From the NCBI GenBank assembly GCA_019636875.1, contig JAHBWR010000027.1, forward strand, positions 1 to 34,564: DNA of 34,564 bases. The letters run 5' to 3'. Positions 25,267 to 33,409 of the stretch are shown here, piece after piece. A model generated the notes under the pieces. That model was given only the letters and a program-made list of their open reading frames with translations. It made no database searches and was not told where the DNA came from. Within the stretch, counting starts at the first letter, position 1; each line of letters starts with the position of its first letter. The DNA is from Nitrospira sp. (GTDB lineage: Bacteria > Nitrospirota > Nitrospiria > Nitrospirales > Nitrospiraceae). Made by a program: the position numbers and the translations under genes.

Positions 25267-26976
25267 ATGGGAGAGTACGCGCTATTCTATATCCTTTTCG
25301 CTCCATTTCTGGGAGCGTTAGGGTTGATCTTTGTTTCGAATCGACAACCTCTGCTGGTCCGCAGCATTGCGGCAGGTTCCGCGTTCATCTCCTTAATCGC
25401 GTCGATCTATCTCTTCTACGCCTATGATCCGGTGAAGGGGGGATTTCAGTTTATCCAAAGGATTGAATGGTCCCGACAGCTCGGCATTTCCCTCCATCTC
25501 GGTGTCGACGGTATCGGAACCCCACTTGTGTTGGCCTCGACGATTCTGTTGTTCGCCGGGATCTTCGTGTCGTGGCACATCAAAGACCGGGCGAAAGAGT
25601 TCTATATTTGGTTGCTGATCCTAGCGGCTGCCACGATCGGCGTCTTCATGTCCCTGGATTTGTTTTTCCTCTACTTCTTCTACGAAATGTCCGTCATCCC
25701 GATGTACCTATTGTTGGGTATGTGGGGAAGTCACACGAAGAAGTACCTGGAAATGACCGATTCCGAAGGGATGAAGTTGAGGGATTCCGTCGGCTTTATT
25801 TTTAATTTCGGCTCCAACAGTAAAGAATACGCAGCGATGAAATTAGTGCTCTTTCTATCCGCGTTCGCTGTGGCTGCGTTAATGGGCATTTTGCTGATCT
25901 ATAAATATTCCGGCCTCAACACCTTTGATATCTTGGTACTGCGCGAACACGCAAACCTTATGAATATTCCCGTTCTGGGCACGACACTCGACAAGATTAT
26001 TTGGATCTTAGTCTTCTTCGGATTCGCATCAATAGCTCCACTCTGGCCCATGCACTCGTGGTCTCCTGTCGGCCACGCGGCTGCGCCGGCCGCCACGAGC
26101 ATGCTGCATGCCGGCGTCCTCATGAAGCTGGGACATTTTTCCATTATCAGAGTGGCCTTTGAGATCCTGCCGGAAACCACCAGAGAATTGATGCCGATTG
26201 CCGCCGTCCTCTGCATGTTCAGTATCATCTATGGCGGCTTCGTTGCGTTTTACGCGAAAGACACCAAGTATGTCATAGGTTATTCAAGTTCCAGTCACAT
26301 GGGCTATGTCTTTCTTGGTATGGCAGCCCTCAACTACATCAGCCTGAGCGGGGCCGTGATCTACATGTTTGCCCATGCTATGGCTACGGGGATGCTCTTT
26401 GCCATGGCGGGATGGGTCTATGATCAAACCCATACTCGCGACATTCCCTCGCTCGGTGGACTCTCTAATAAGATGCCGTTCATTTCTGCCTGTTTTATTG
26501 TCGGGTGTATGGCCTCGATTGGGATGCCGGGCACTGTGAATTTTATCGCGGAGATTATGATCATCGTTGGGAGTTGGGACAAGTATCCATTGCAGGTGAT
26601 CGTTGCCATGTTGGGGATCGTGCTGACGCTCGCGTACCTATTTAAAATGATGCGGGGGTTGTTCTACGGTCCGATGAATCAAAAGTATGGGCATGCGCAT
26701 GATGCCGTTTCGACGGTTGATCGTCTTCCGTTGCTCATCATGATCACGGTCAGCATAGGATTCGGTATTTTCCCGATGCATCTCTATGACGTGGTTCGAT
26801 CTGGCGTGGATCCGCTGGTCGTGAGGATCACCGAAGTCGTCCCCGTTGCACAATCTGGGAGCGAGGAAGGTGTTCAGCATGCAGTCGGCCACTCGAAGAT
26901 TCCGTTGACCTCGCCGATCATCGTCGATGAGGTGGCGGCGACTTCGCTGCAGATTTCAGGAGGAGAACGCGAATGA
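25267..26976 (+). CDS. nuoM: Second NuoM-type subunit (M2) lacking the TM7 lysine
   Basis: The 569-residue second NuoM-type protein starts 9 bases after the first copy. TM5 Glu140 (FFYEMSVIP), TM8 Lys287 (AGVLMKLGHF) and TM12 Glu429 (VNFIAEIMII) are present. The essential TM7 lysine is replaced: GFASIAPLWPMHSWSP has Ile256 where the first copy has Lys237. The TM5-TM6 loop carries about 27 extra residues (154-187), and a hydrophilic tail of about 50 residues follows the last TM. The copies differ throughout, so this is an old paralogue, not an assembly duplicate. It should be the extra antiporter-like subunit of a four-pump complex I. Whether it pumps is uncertain. It overlaps nuoN by 4 bases. 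Confidence 0.93.
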   Translation: MGEYALFYILFAPFLGALGLIFVSNRQPLLVRSIAAGSAFISLIASIYLFYAYDPVKGGFQFIQRIEWSRQLGISLHLGVDGIGTPLVLASTILLFAGIFVSWHIKDRAKEFYIWLLILAAATIGVFMSLDLFFLYFFYEMSVIPMYLLLGMWGSHTKKYLEMTDSEGMKLRDSVGFIFNFGSNSKEYAAMKLVLFLSAFAVAALMGILLIYKYSGLNTFDILVLREHANLMNIPVLGTTLDKIIWILVFFGFASIAPLWPMHSWSPVGHAAAPAATSMLHAGVLMKLGHFSIIRVAFEILPETTRELMPIAAVLCMFSIIYGGFVAFYAKDTKYVIGYSSSSHMGYVFLGMAALNYISLSGAVIYMFAHAMATGMLFAMAGWVYDQTHTRDIPSLGGLSNKMPFISACFIVGCMASIGMPGTVNFIAEIMIIVGSWDKYPLQVIVAMLGIVLTLAYLFKMMRGLFYGPMNQKYGHAHDAVSTVDRLPLLIMITVSIGFGIFPMHLYDVVRSGVDPLVVRITEVVPVAQSGSEEGVQHAVGHSKIPLTSPIIVDEVAATSLQISGGERE

Positions 26977-28469
26977 TTTTTTCGCTGAATCTGTCCTTCT
27001 CGGATCTGCTGTTACTCTTGCCGGAAATCTTACTTACCTGCTGGCTCTGCCTCGTGATCACCGTCGACTTCGTCTCTCCTCGTCTGCCGAAAGAACAATT
27101 GGCCTATCTGAGCGTAGCGGGTCTTGTGCTGACGCTCGGATGTTTAGCGTGGTTTGACGTCGCTCACGTTTCTGGTGCGCTCTTTGGCAACATGTTTGTG
27201 CTGGATCGGATGGCGATTTTCTTCAAGGTCTTTATCCTGGGCGCCACCATACTCGTCATACTCTCCTCCGTCGAGTATGTGAATCGGTTCACCTTATTCC
27301 GTGGCGAATACTATGTCCTTGTGGTGATGTCTGCGATCGGCATGATGTTCATGGCGTCGGCCAATGATCTCCTTTCCGTCTTTGTCAGTTTGGAATTCTC
27401 CACCCTTGGGTTCTACGTCTTGGTATCGTATTTGCGCGAAGACATGGCTTCAAATGAGGCTGGCTTGAAGTTCTTCATCCTAGGCGTCTTTGCCGCCGGG
27501 CTCTTCGCCTATGGTATCAGTCTCGTCTACGGCGAAACGGGCCAGCTGGTGTTTTCTGAGATGTCGTCCGCGCAGGCGACTCCAGGTTTAATTATAGGAT
27601 TTCTCCTGATTTTCGCTGCTTTAGGGTTTAAGATCGGTGCCGTTCCCTTCCACTCGTGGATACCGGATACGTACCACGGCGCTCCAACCCCCGTTACAGC
27701 CTTTTTGTCTATCGCGCCGAAAGGCGCCGCGTTGGTGATTCTGCTCAGAATTTTCCTTGTCGCTCTCGCTTCGTTTAAACCGGTGTGGGTGTACTTATTG
27801 GTGGCCGTCTCGATCGTGTCGATGACGTACGGAAATATCGTGGCGATCGCTCAACGAAATATTAAACGTCTCCTGGCGTATTCCGGGATCGCCCAAATCG
27901 GGAATGTCCTGATTGGACTGGCGGCAGGTACGAAGATGGGAAGCGACGCGATACTGTTTTATCTTCTTGCGTACCTCTTCGCCAATATTGGAGCGTTCGC
28001 CGTCGTCATTGCAGTCAGCCACGCCATCGGACGGGATGAGATCGAGGATTATCGTGGTCTCAATCGGCGATCTCCGTTTTTGGCGTTTGCCATGTTGCTG
28101 TTTCTCTTATCGTTAGCTGGGGTGCCGCCGCTTGCCGGGTTTATCGGAAAGCTCTACATCTTTGTCGCGGCGATCAAGGAGGGACTCTACACCTTGATCA
28201 CGGTTGGGCTTATCAATATCGTCATATCGATGTACTACTACTTAATCGTGGTCAAACAAATGTACATCAATGAGCCCATTGATCCGTCACCGATTAGGAT
28301 TTCCGGTCCGATGAAGGCTGTCATCTACGTCGGCTTGGCGGGGACGTTGGTGATCGGCATCTATCCCCAGCCCTTTACAGACTGGGTCGTTGATGCCACG
28401 CTGATGTTTTCCAACTTCCTGACTCCTTCTGCTACAGCGGTTCCTTCACCCGTTCATGTCGGCGGTTAG
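26973..28469 (+). CDS. nuoN: NADH-quinone oxidoreductase subunit N
   Basis: NuoN is the antiporter-like pump nearest NuoK. The 498-residue product has Glu141 (TM5, FVSLEFSTLG), Lys220 (TM7, ALGFKIGAVPFHSWIPDTYHG), Lys250 (TM8, SIAPKGAAL) and Lys393 (TM12, AGFIGKLYIF), as expected. A strong AGGAGGAG lies inside the end of the M2 gene, and the start overlaps its stop (ATGA). It is the last gene of the cassette. The 90 bases after it contain no clear terminator hairpin. Confidence 0.96.
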   Translation: MIFSLNLSFSDLLLLLPEILLTCWLCLVITVDFVSPRLPKEQLAYLSVAGLVLTLGCLAWFDVAHVSGALFGNMFVLDRMAIFFKVFILGATILVILSSVEYVNRFTLFRGEYYVLVVMSAIGMMFMASANDLLSVFVSLEFSTLGFYVLVSYLREDMASNEAGLKFFILGVFAAGLFAYGISLVYGETGQLVFSEMSSAQATPGLIIGFLLIFAALGFKIGAVPFHSWIPDTYHGAPTPVTAFLSIAPKGAALVILLRIFLVALASFKPVWVYLLVAVSIVSMTYGNIVAIAQRNIKRLLAYSGIAQIGNVLIGLAAGTKMGSDAILFYLLAYLFANIGAFAVVIAVSHAIGRDEIEDYRGLNRRSPFLAFAMLLFLLSLAGVPPLAGFIGKLYIFVAAIKEGLYTLITVGLINIVISMYYYLIVVKQMYINEPIDPSPIRISGPMKAVIYVGLAGTLVIGIYPQPFTDWVVDATLMFSNFLTPSATAVPSPVHVGG

Positions 28470-28496
28470 TTTTCTGCTTTCCCCTATCTAGAGTTC

Positions 28497-28505
28497 TGCT
28501 ACAAT
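28497..28505 (+). promoter_or_regulatory. Candidate extended -10 promoter for the second signalling cluster
   Basis: TGCTACAAT is an extended -10 (TGN plus a 5/6 TATAAT match) about 55-75 bases upstream of the CHASE3 kinase start. The -35 region is poor, which is tolerated for extended -10 promoters. It would separate the signalling cluster from the nuo operon. Confidence 0.4.
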
Positions 28506-28561
28506 TGCTTCGATCCTGAACTTGCGTTGTTCGGATTCCACACCACAGTCACATCGACGTA

Positions 28562-30070
28562 GTGGCTTGTCATCTCGCCATGGAATCATCCACACACCAG
28601 CCGTCAGAGTCGTCGACTCGCGTACCAGGGGAACCAGAATCTCGTTTAGACAGTAGTCCAGATTCCACGAACTCGAACAATGGCCGTGTGTCCTGGTTCC
28701 AAAAACTGACCATTGAGCAACGGATACTGGCGGGGTTTAGTCTTGTGTTTGTCGGGATCCTCGTGATTACCGCCGTTTCATATCACAACACCAGTATTGT
28801 GCTGACCAATAGTCGACTCGATGGTCGCAGCCACGATCTGCTCCAGCTTCTCAGTACCATCGATGTTGCGATGAACGAGGCCGAAGATGCCCATCGACGA
28901 TATCTCGTTACGGGAGAAGCGTCCTATCTCGAGTCCTATAAGAAGGTGGTCCAACAAAAACCGACATTCGCCACCTACCTTCGTGAATTAGCACGAGGTT
29001 CTATGGAACAAGAACAACGAGCCCGGGTGCTGGAACGGATGATGGAGAAACAATTGAACGCCGAGTCCAAGGCGATTGACCAGTTCGACGAGGGCGGGTT
29101 TCGAGCGGTTAAGAAGATGGCGATTGAGGGGGCTGGCCGCCGAGAGTTAGGAGCGATTCATCAGCTCATTATCGACATGGATTCAGACGAACGGCTGGCC
29201 ATGAATCGTCGCATAGCGGATTCCGCTGAGGGGACCAAGAACACGATCGTGCTGTTGGGTCTCGGGGCTTTTCTCCAGCTGGTCTTGCTGGCATGGGTTT
29301 ACTATCTCATTCGCCATGACATTACGGAGCGACGGCGGGTGGCGGAGGAGTTGCAGCGCCGTGGAGAGCTCTTGGAGGCGGCAAACAAGGAGCTGGAAGC
29401 CTTCAGCTACTCGGTGTCTCATGATTTGCGAGCGCCTCTTCGGCATATAGACGGGTATGCCGCTCTGCTGCGCAAATCCGTCGAGCAATCGCTGAATGAG
29501 AAGGGCGCGCGGTATTTACAAACCATCTCCGATGCCGCCAAGCAGATGGGTCAGCTGATTGATGATCTGTTGGTCTTTTCACGGATGGGCCGACAAGAAA
29601 TGCTTCACACAACCGTGAATCTTGAACAGTTGATCAACCACGTTCTTGCGGATTTGCGTCTGGACTTGCAAGGACGTGAAATATCGTGGACAATCGCCCC
29701 ATTGCCTGAGGTCACTGGTGATCCAGCCATGCTGAGGCAGGTATTTGTCAATTTGCTGACGAATGCCATTAAGTTCACCGGTACCAGGCCAAAGGCTTCA
29801 ATTGAAATCGGTGTCGAGCGTCCAACCTCAGCGGAAGTCGTCATTTTTGTGCGTGACAACGGAGTGGGTTTTGATATGGAATATGCCTCCAAGCTCTTTG
29901 GGGTCTTCCAGAGGCTTCACCGTGCTGATGAGTTCGAAGGAACCGGAATCGGTCTCGCCAACGTGCGCCGGATCGTGCACCGCCATGGGGGGCGGACCTG
30001 GGCGGAAGGAGCTCCAGATATCGGAGCCACGTTCTTTATTGCGTTGCCAACAAGGAGTCATGAACCATGA
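28562..30070 (+). CDS. Membrane sensor histidine kinase with CHASE3 domain
   Basis: The 502-residue protein has two membrane helices (about 53-75 and 227-250) flanking an extracytoplasmic four-helix CHASE3-type sensor (about 80-225, with AEDAHRRYLVTGEASYLESY). A coiled linker, a HisKA domain with SYSVSHDLRAPLRHIDGY (phospho-acceptor His287) and an HATPase domain with NLLTNAIKFT, DNGVGFD and GTGIGLANV follow. The kinase core is of the Cph1/phytochrome-associated type, and the next gene encodes an Rcp1-like receiver, a typical pairing for this family. GTG at 28562 is the earliest start, and ATG at 28580 is equally plausible because neither has a good ribosome binding site. The stop overlaps the next ATG (ATGA). 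The ligand is unknown. Confidence 0.9.
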   Translation: MACHLAMESSTHQPSESSTRVPGEPESRLDSSPDSTNSNNGRVSWFQKLTIEQRILAGFSLVFVGILVITAVSYHNTSIVLTNSRLDGRSHDLLQLLSTIDVAMNEAEDAHRRYLVTGEASYLESYKKVVQQKPTFATYLRELARGSMEQEQRARVLERMMEKQLNAESKAIDQFDEGGFRAVKKMAIEGAGRRELGAIHQLIIDMDSDERLAMNRRIADSAEGTKNTIVLLGLGAFLQLVLLAWVYYLIRHDITERRRVAEELQRRGELLEAANKELEAFSYSVSHDLRAPLRHIDGYAALLRKSVEQSLNEKGARYLQTISDAAKQMGQLIDDLLVFSRMGRQEMLHTTVNLEQLINHVLADLRLDLQGREISWTIAPLPEVTGDPAMLRQVFVNLLTNAIKFTGTRPKASIEIGVERPTSAEVVIFVRDNGVGFDMEYASKLFGVFQRLHRADEFEGTGIGLANVRRIVHRHGGRTWAEGAPDIGATFFIALPTRSHEP

Positions 30071-30531
30071 ATGCGGCGAAACCAATCATCCTCGCCGAAG
30101 ATAATCCACGTGATGCCGAACTTGCTCTTGCTGCGATGGAGGAGGAACATATCTCGGACAAGGTCGTCCTTTGTCATGACGGGGCTGAGGTTTTGGACTA
30201 CCTCTACTGTCGAGGGCAGTTCAAGTCACGTTTAAAGGGCAACCCTGCCGTGATTTTTCTCGACCTGAAAATGCCAAAGGTGAATGGGCTGGAAGTGTTG
30301 CGTACGATCAAGGCAGATATCAATCTGCGGCCGATTCCGGTCGTGATGCTGACTTCGTCACGAGAAGAACGCGATTTGGCTGAAAGCTATGCATTGGGAG
30401 CGAACGCATATGTCGTCAAGCCTGTTGAGTTTCACAAATTTCTGTCGGCGGTGAAGGAGCTAGGAACGTTCTGGGGGGTCATTAACGAGCCTCCTCCTGA
30501 AGGCCTCCGGTCCGCTCAACCCCATTCATGA
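30067..30531 (+). CDS. Rcp1-like single-domain response regulator
   Basis: The 154-residue receiver has the acidic pocket LAEDNPRDAEL, phospho-acceptor Asp66 in VIFLDLKMPKVNG, Thr96-Ser97 and Lys118 in YVVKPVEF. The longer segment between beta-2 and beta-3 (DYLYCRGQFKSRLKGNPAVI) and the ending TFWGVINEPPP are hallmarks of Rcp1-type partners of phytochrome-like kinases. AAGGAG 9 bases before the ATG and the ATGA overlap with the kinase gene support the start and coupling. It has no output domain, so it probably relays phosphate to another protein, possibly the hybrid kinase encoded next. Confidence 0.93.
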   Translation: MNAAKPIILAEDNPRDAELALAAMEEEHISDKVVLCHDGAEVLDYLYCRGQFKSRLKGNPAVIFLDLKMPKVNGLEVLRTIKADINLRPIPVVMLTSSREERDLAESYALGANAYVVKPVEFHKFLSAVKELGTFWGVINEPPPEGLRSAQPHS

Positions 30532-32156
30532 CAACTCCGCTACGAGTGCTTCATCTCGAATCCACTCGGCACGAGAGTGACCGCGTTGAGACGATGTTGA
30601 CGGGTGGCGATATCCCCTGCGTGATACACCGGGTGGAGAGCCGAGCCGCCTATGTATCGGCGCTCACGGACGGTCACGTCGATCTTATCTTAGCGGAGCA
30701 CGACCTGCCTCGATGTGATGGACGGACGGCGCTTGAACTTGCTCGGAGATTGGCTCCTGGTGTTCCGGTCATCTTTGTCTCGGCAACAGTTTTGGCGAGC
30801 CAGCGAATAGAATTACTGTCTGGCGGCGCCACGGATTGTATTTCGAAAGAGGAACTCGATCGCCTGGTCCCCTCGGTGCGGCGCGTACGGCGAGAGCAAC
30901 AGGAGCGTGCAGCGCGATTACAAGCGGAAGCAGCACTGTCGGAAAGCCGAGCACAGTTCCGACAGGTGCAGAAGCTCGAGGCAGTCGGTCGCTTGGCGGG
31001 AGGGTTAGCTCATGACTTCAATAATTTGCTCACTGTCATCATGGGCCAAAGTCAAGTGCTGCTCAGCGAGATGGGCCGTGAGGATCCTCTAAGAGATAGA
31101 GTTGAGGAGATGCACAAGGCTGGTGATCGTGCAAGAATTCTCATTCGCCAGTTGCTGGCGTTCAGCAGAAAACAACCGTCTGAGGCGAAGATTCTGAACC
31201 TGAATAGGATCCTGGTCGACTTCGAACCCATGCTGCGGAGGTTGATTGGTGAGGATATTCAACTCCTGTTGAGAAGCAGTATGGATGATCTCAAGGTCAA
31301 GGCCGACCCAGCCCTGCTCGAGCAGGTTGTGATGAATCTCGTGGTCAATGCACGGGATGCCATGCCATCGGGGGGTAAACTCACGATAGAAACATCTGTA
31401 ACGCATCTCGATCACCCTCCCCTGTACCACATCAGGCCGCTAGAGCCAGGAGCCTATGTCAGGCTTTCAGTCGCCGACAGTGGCTGCGGCATGACTCCAG
31501 AAGTACAGGCGCACATGTTTGAACCTTTTTTCACGACGAAGGAAGAAGGAAAGGGAACCGGATTGGGGCTCTCGACGGTCTTTGGCATTGTGACTCAGGG
31601 GGGGGGCGGACTGGACGTGACCAGTAAGACCGGGGAAGGAACTCGGTTTGACGTCTACCTTCCACGTGTAGAGGCCGAGATTGAGACTTCTGCGAGTGAG
31701 CAGGCAATCATGCCGTCACCACGGGGGCACGAAACCATTCTTCTTGTTGAGGATGATGAGAATGTTCGCGTCTTGATGGGCGGAGAACTCCGCAAGTGTG
31801 GGTATCGAATCGTGGAAGCACGAAATGGTGTCGAGGCATGCCTTGTGGCTACCCCATACATCAAGAAGCTCCGGCTCTTGCTCACCGACATTGTCATGCC
31901 GGGAATGAGTGGGGTGGAACTTGCTCGGAATCTCCGTGTGATTAAGCCTGGACTCAAGGTGCTCTTCATCTCAGGCTACACGGATGATATCGGGATCGGT
32001 GCAGGTGACCCAGCCACTCTGTATCTGCAAAAGCCATTTACGCCGGAAGTGTTAGCAGAAAAGGTGCGCGAGATTCTTAACCTTGAACCGTCCAGTCAAA
32101 AGGGTGGTGCCCTCATATCGGCGCCGCTACAGTCCTCGATACCAAGTCAATCCTGA
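30528..32156 (+). CDS. Hybrid histidine kinase: degenerate receiver, kinase core, C-terminal receiver
   Basis: The 542-residue soluble protein has an N-terminal receiver-like domain (1-120), a HisKA domain with LAHDFNNLLTVIMGQ (His162), an HATPase domain (NARDAMP, ADSGCGMT, GKGTGLGLS) and a C-terminal receiver (about 400-518) with VEDDENVR, Asp454 in LLTDIVMPGMSG and Lys502 in LQKPF. In the first receiver the phospho-acceptor aspartate is replaced by glutamate (Glu57 in LILAEHDLPRCDG), and the acidic pocket is eroded (HLESTRHES), although Lys107 is kept. That domain probably works as a fixed interaction module, perhaps mimicking phosphorylation, while the C-terminal receiver looks active. The start overlaps the preceding receiver gene (ATGA), so kinase, Rcp1-like receiver and hybrid kinase form one coupled unit. 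Confidence 0.92.
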   Translation: MTTPLRVLHLESTRHESDRVETMLTGGDIPCVIHRVESRAAYVSALTDGHVDLILAEHDLPRCDGRTALELARRLAPGVPVIFVSATVLASQRIELLSGGATDCISKEELDRLVPSVRRVRREQQERAARLQAEAALSESRAQFRQVQKLEAVGRLAGGLAHDFNNLLTVIMGQSQVLLSEMGREDPLRDRVEEMHKAGDRARILIRQLLAFSRKQPSEAKILNLNRILVDFEPMLRRLIGEDIQLLLRSSMDDLKVKADPALLEQVVMNLVVNARDAMPSGGKLTIETSVTHLDHPPLYHIRPLEPGAYVRLSVADSGCGMTPEVQAHMFEPFFTTKEEGKGTGLGLSTVFGIVTQGGGGLDVTSKTGEGTRFDVYLPRVEAEIETSASEQAIMPSPRGHETILLVEDDENVRVLMGGELRKCGYRIVEARNGVEACLVATPYIKKLRLLLTDIVMPGMSGVELARNLRVIKPGLKVLFISGYTDDIGIGAGDPATLYLQKPFTPEVLAEKVREILNLEPSSQKGGALISAPLQSSIPSQS

Positions 32157-32159
32157 CAC

Positions 32160-33065
32160 ATGGAGAGACAACACTCAGCATCGGTCCATGGTCGGTTTTC
32201 TGTAAGCTATACGTACAAGAGGCACCATTCGGTACGATGGAGCCGGATCGGAGCAGCGTATCTGTTGGTAGCTGCATGCGTGTTCCCCACTGTGGGCATA
32301 GCCGGGGATATCTCGTGGCTACAACTTTCTGATGGTATTCGGGTGTCGGTGTGGAAAGCCCAGGATCAATGCCCGATCATGCCGAGAATGCTGGTTGTCG
32401 ATCTGAACCCTGAACATCTAAAGTTTTCCGTTCATTATTACGCCCAGGAAGGACTGTCAGAACCTCACAAGATTGACCAATGGCAGAAACGAACAGGGCA
32501 CCACGTCGTATTTAATGCGGGGCTATTCCGTGAAAATTTCGCATATCTTGGTCTTCTCTATAAGGATGGGCGCCCATTGGGGAGCCGACGGCACCCTTCG
32601 TGGCGGGGGTTGTTTGTTGCAGAGCCATCTGATTCCAAGTTGAGAAAGGCGCGAGTTCTTGATCTGGATTCGGAGGCTTTCGATGAAGAGCACCCTCCTT
32701 ATCGAGAGGTCGCACAAGCCCTCATGCTTCTGGATCACACGGGGAGGGTTCGCGTGCGGGAGTCGGGGAAATATGCGTATCAAACGATCGTCGCTGAAAC
32801 GATGGCCGGACATATTCTTCTCTTGAAAACGCTCGGAGCGGCCAAGTTATATGACATCGCGCAGTGTATGAAAGATGTACTGCCTACCGTGCGCCAAGCG
32901 ATGGCCATGGATGGAGGATCCTCTTCTGATATTCGGATTCTGGAATCACTGTGGCAGAAGGACATCGACACAGAGGACCGTACATCATGGAAGAGCCTGT
33001 TCGCTGGAAACACCGGTAGTCATATTCCGCTGCCCACGGTGATCGGAGCAAGTCCCAGAGAATGA
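32160..33065 (+). CDS. Exported phosphodiester glycosidase (NAGPA-like) family protein
   Basis: The 301-residue protein has a basic N-terminus and a hydrophobic export or anchor segment (about 29-48, ending VGIAG), so it should act outside the cytoplasm. The mature part has hallmarks of the phosphodiester glycosidase (NAGPA, PF09992) family: VVFNAGLFRENFAYLGLLYKDGRPLG (from residue 117) and the late MDGGSSS (250-256), which matches the family's N/A-M-N/x-DGGGS motif. Family members cleave sugar-phosphodiester bonds, but the substrate of bacterial versions is generally unknown. It starts 3 bases after the hybrid kinase stop and overlaps the lipoprotein gene by 4 bases, so it appears to be in the same operon as the signalling genes. 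Confidence 0.8.
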   Translation: MERQHSASVHGRFSVSYTYKRHHSVRWSRIGAAYLLVAACVFPTVGIAGDISWLQLSDGIRVSVWKAQDQCPIMPRMLVVDLNPEHLKFSVHYYAQEGLSEPHKIDQWQKRTGHHVVFNAGLFRENFAYLGLLYKDGRPLGSRRHPSWRGLFVAEPSDSKLRKARVLDLDSEAFDEEHPPYREVAQALMLLDHTGRVRVRESGKYAYQTIVAETMAGHILLLKTLGAAKLYDIAQCMKDVLPTVRQAMAMDGGSSSDIRILESLWQKDIDTEDRTSWKSLFAGNTGSHIPLPTVIGASPRE

Positions 33066-33379
33066 TGAACATGTGGCGTACTATGGTTGGAGTTCTAGCT
33101 GCCCTCGCTGTTGGAGGCTGTGCGGATGGTGCAAAGATCGTTCAACAGCACGACAGGGGAGGGGTGGTGATTTATCCGTTTAAAGAAGAACAGGGACCCG
33201 TCCTCTCTTCGTTTCGAAAGGACGCCCTCGACCTGATGAAAGAGAAATGCACCGGAAGGTCTTACTCCATCGTTCGCGAGGGAGAAGCACAAGGACGAAC
33301 GCGTGTGGTCAGTCCGCTTGATGGAGCCCAAGAACTTGTGGAAGAACGGCGATGGGGGATTCAGTTTGAGTGTAAATGA
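33062..33379 (+). CDS. Small putative lipoprotein of unknown function
   Basis: The 105-residue product begins with a short signal sequence ending in a lipobox (LAVGGC at about residues 15-20). The Cys would be lipidated, and the mature part (about 85 residues) would sit on the periplasmic side of a membrane. The mature part is hydrophilic with no recognised motif. It contains two further cysteines, one in EKCTGRSY and one at the penultimate residue, which could form a disulfide. The ATG overlaps the stop of the NAGPA-like gene (ATGA), and a second ATG one codon later is an alternative start. Co-transcription suggests a linked envelope role with its neighbour. Confidence 0.75.
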   Translation: MMNMWRTMVGVLAALAVGGCADGAKIVQQHDRGGVVIYPFKEEQGPVLSSFRKDALDLMKEKCTGRSYSIVREGEAQGRTRVVSPLDGAQELVEERRWGIQFECK

Positions 33380-33389
33380 AGAGAGTTGG

Positions 33390-33399
33390 TCACATGTGA
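33390..33399. repeat. Palindrome TCACATGTGA between convergent genes
   Basis: A 10-base perfect palindrome lies in the 30-base gap between the lipoprotein stop and the end of pyrE on the opposite strand. It lacks the GC-rich stem and T-tract of an intrinsic terminator, and its role is unclear. Confidence 0.3.
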
Positions 33400-33409
33400 T
33401 CGTGTTGTG

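Noticed and set aside
23698..26976. Tandem nuoM genes as an assembly or recent duplication artefact
   Set aside because: The two proteins differ in length, loops and most residues, and each has its own start and stop. They are ancient paralogues.
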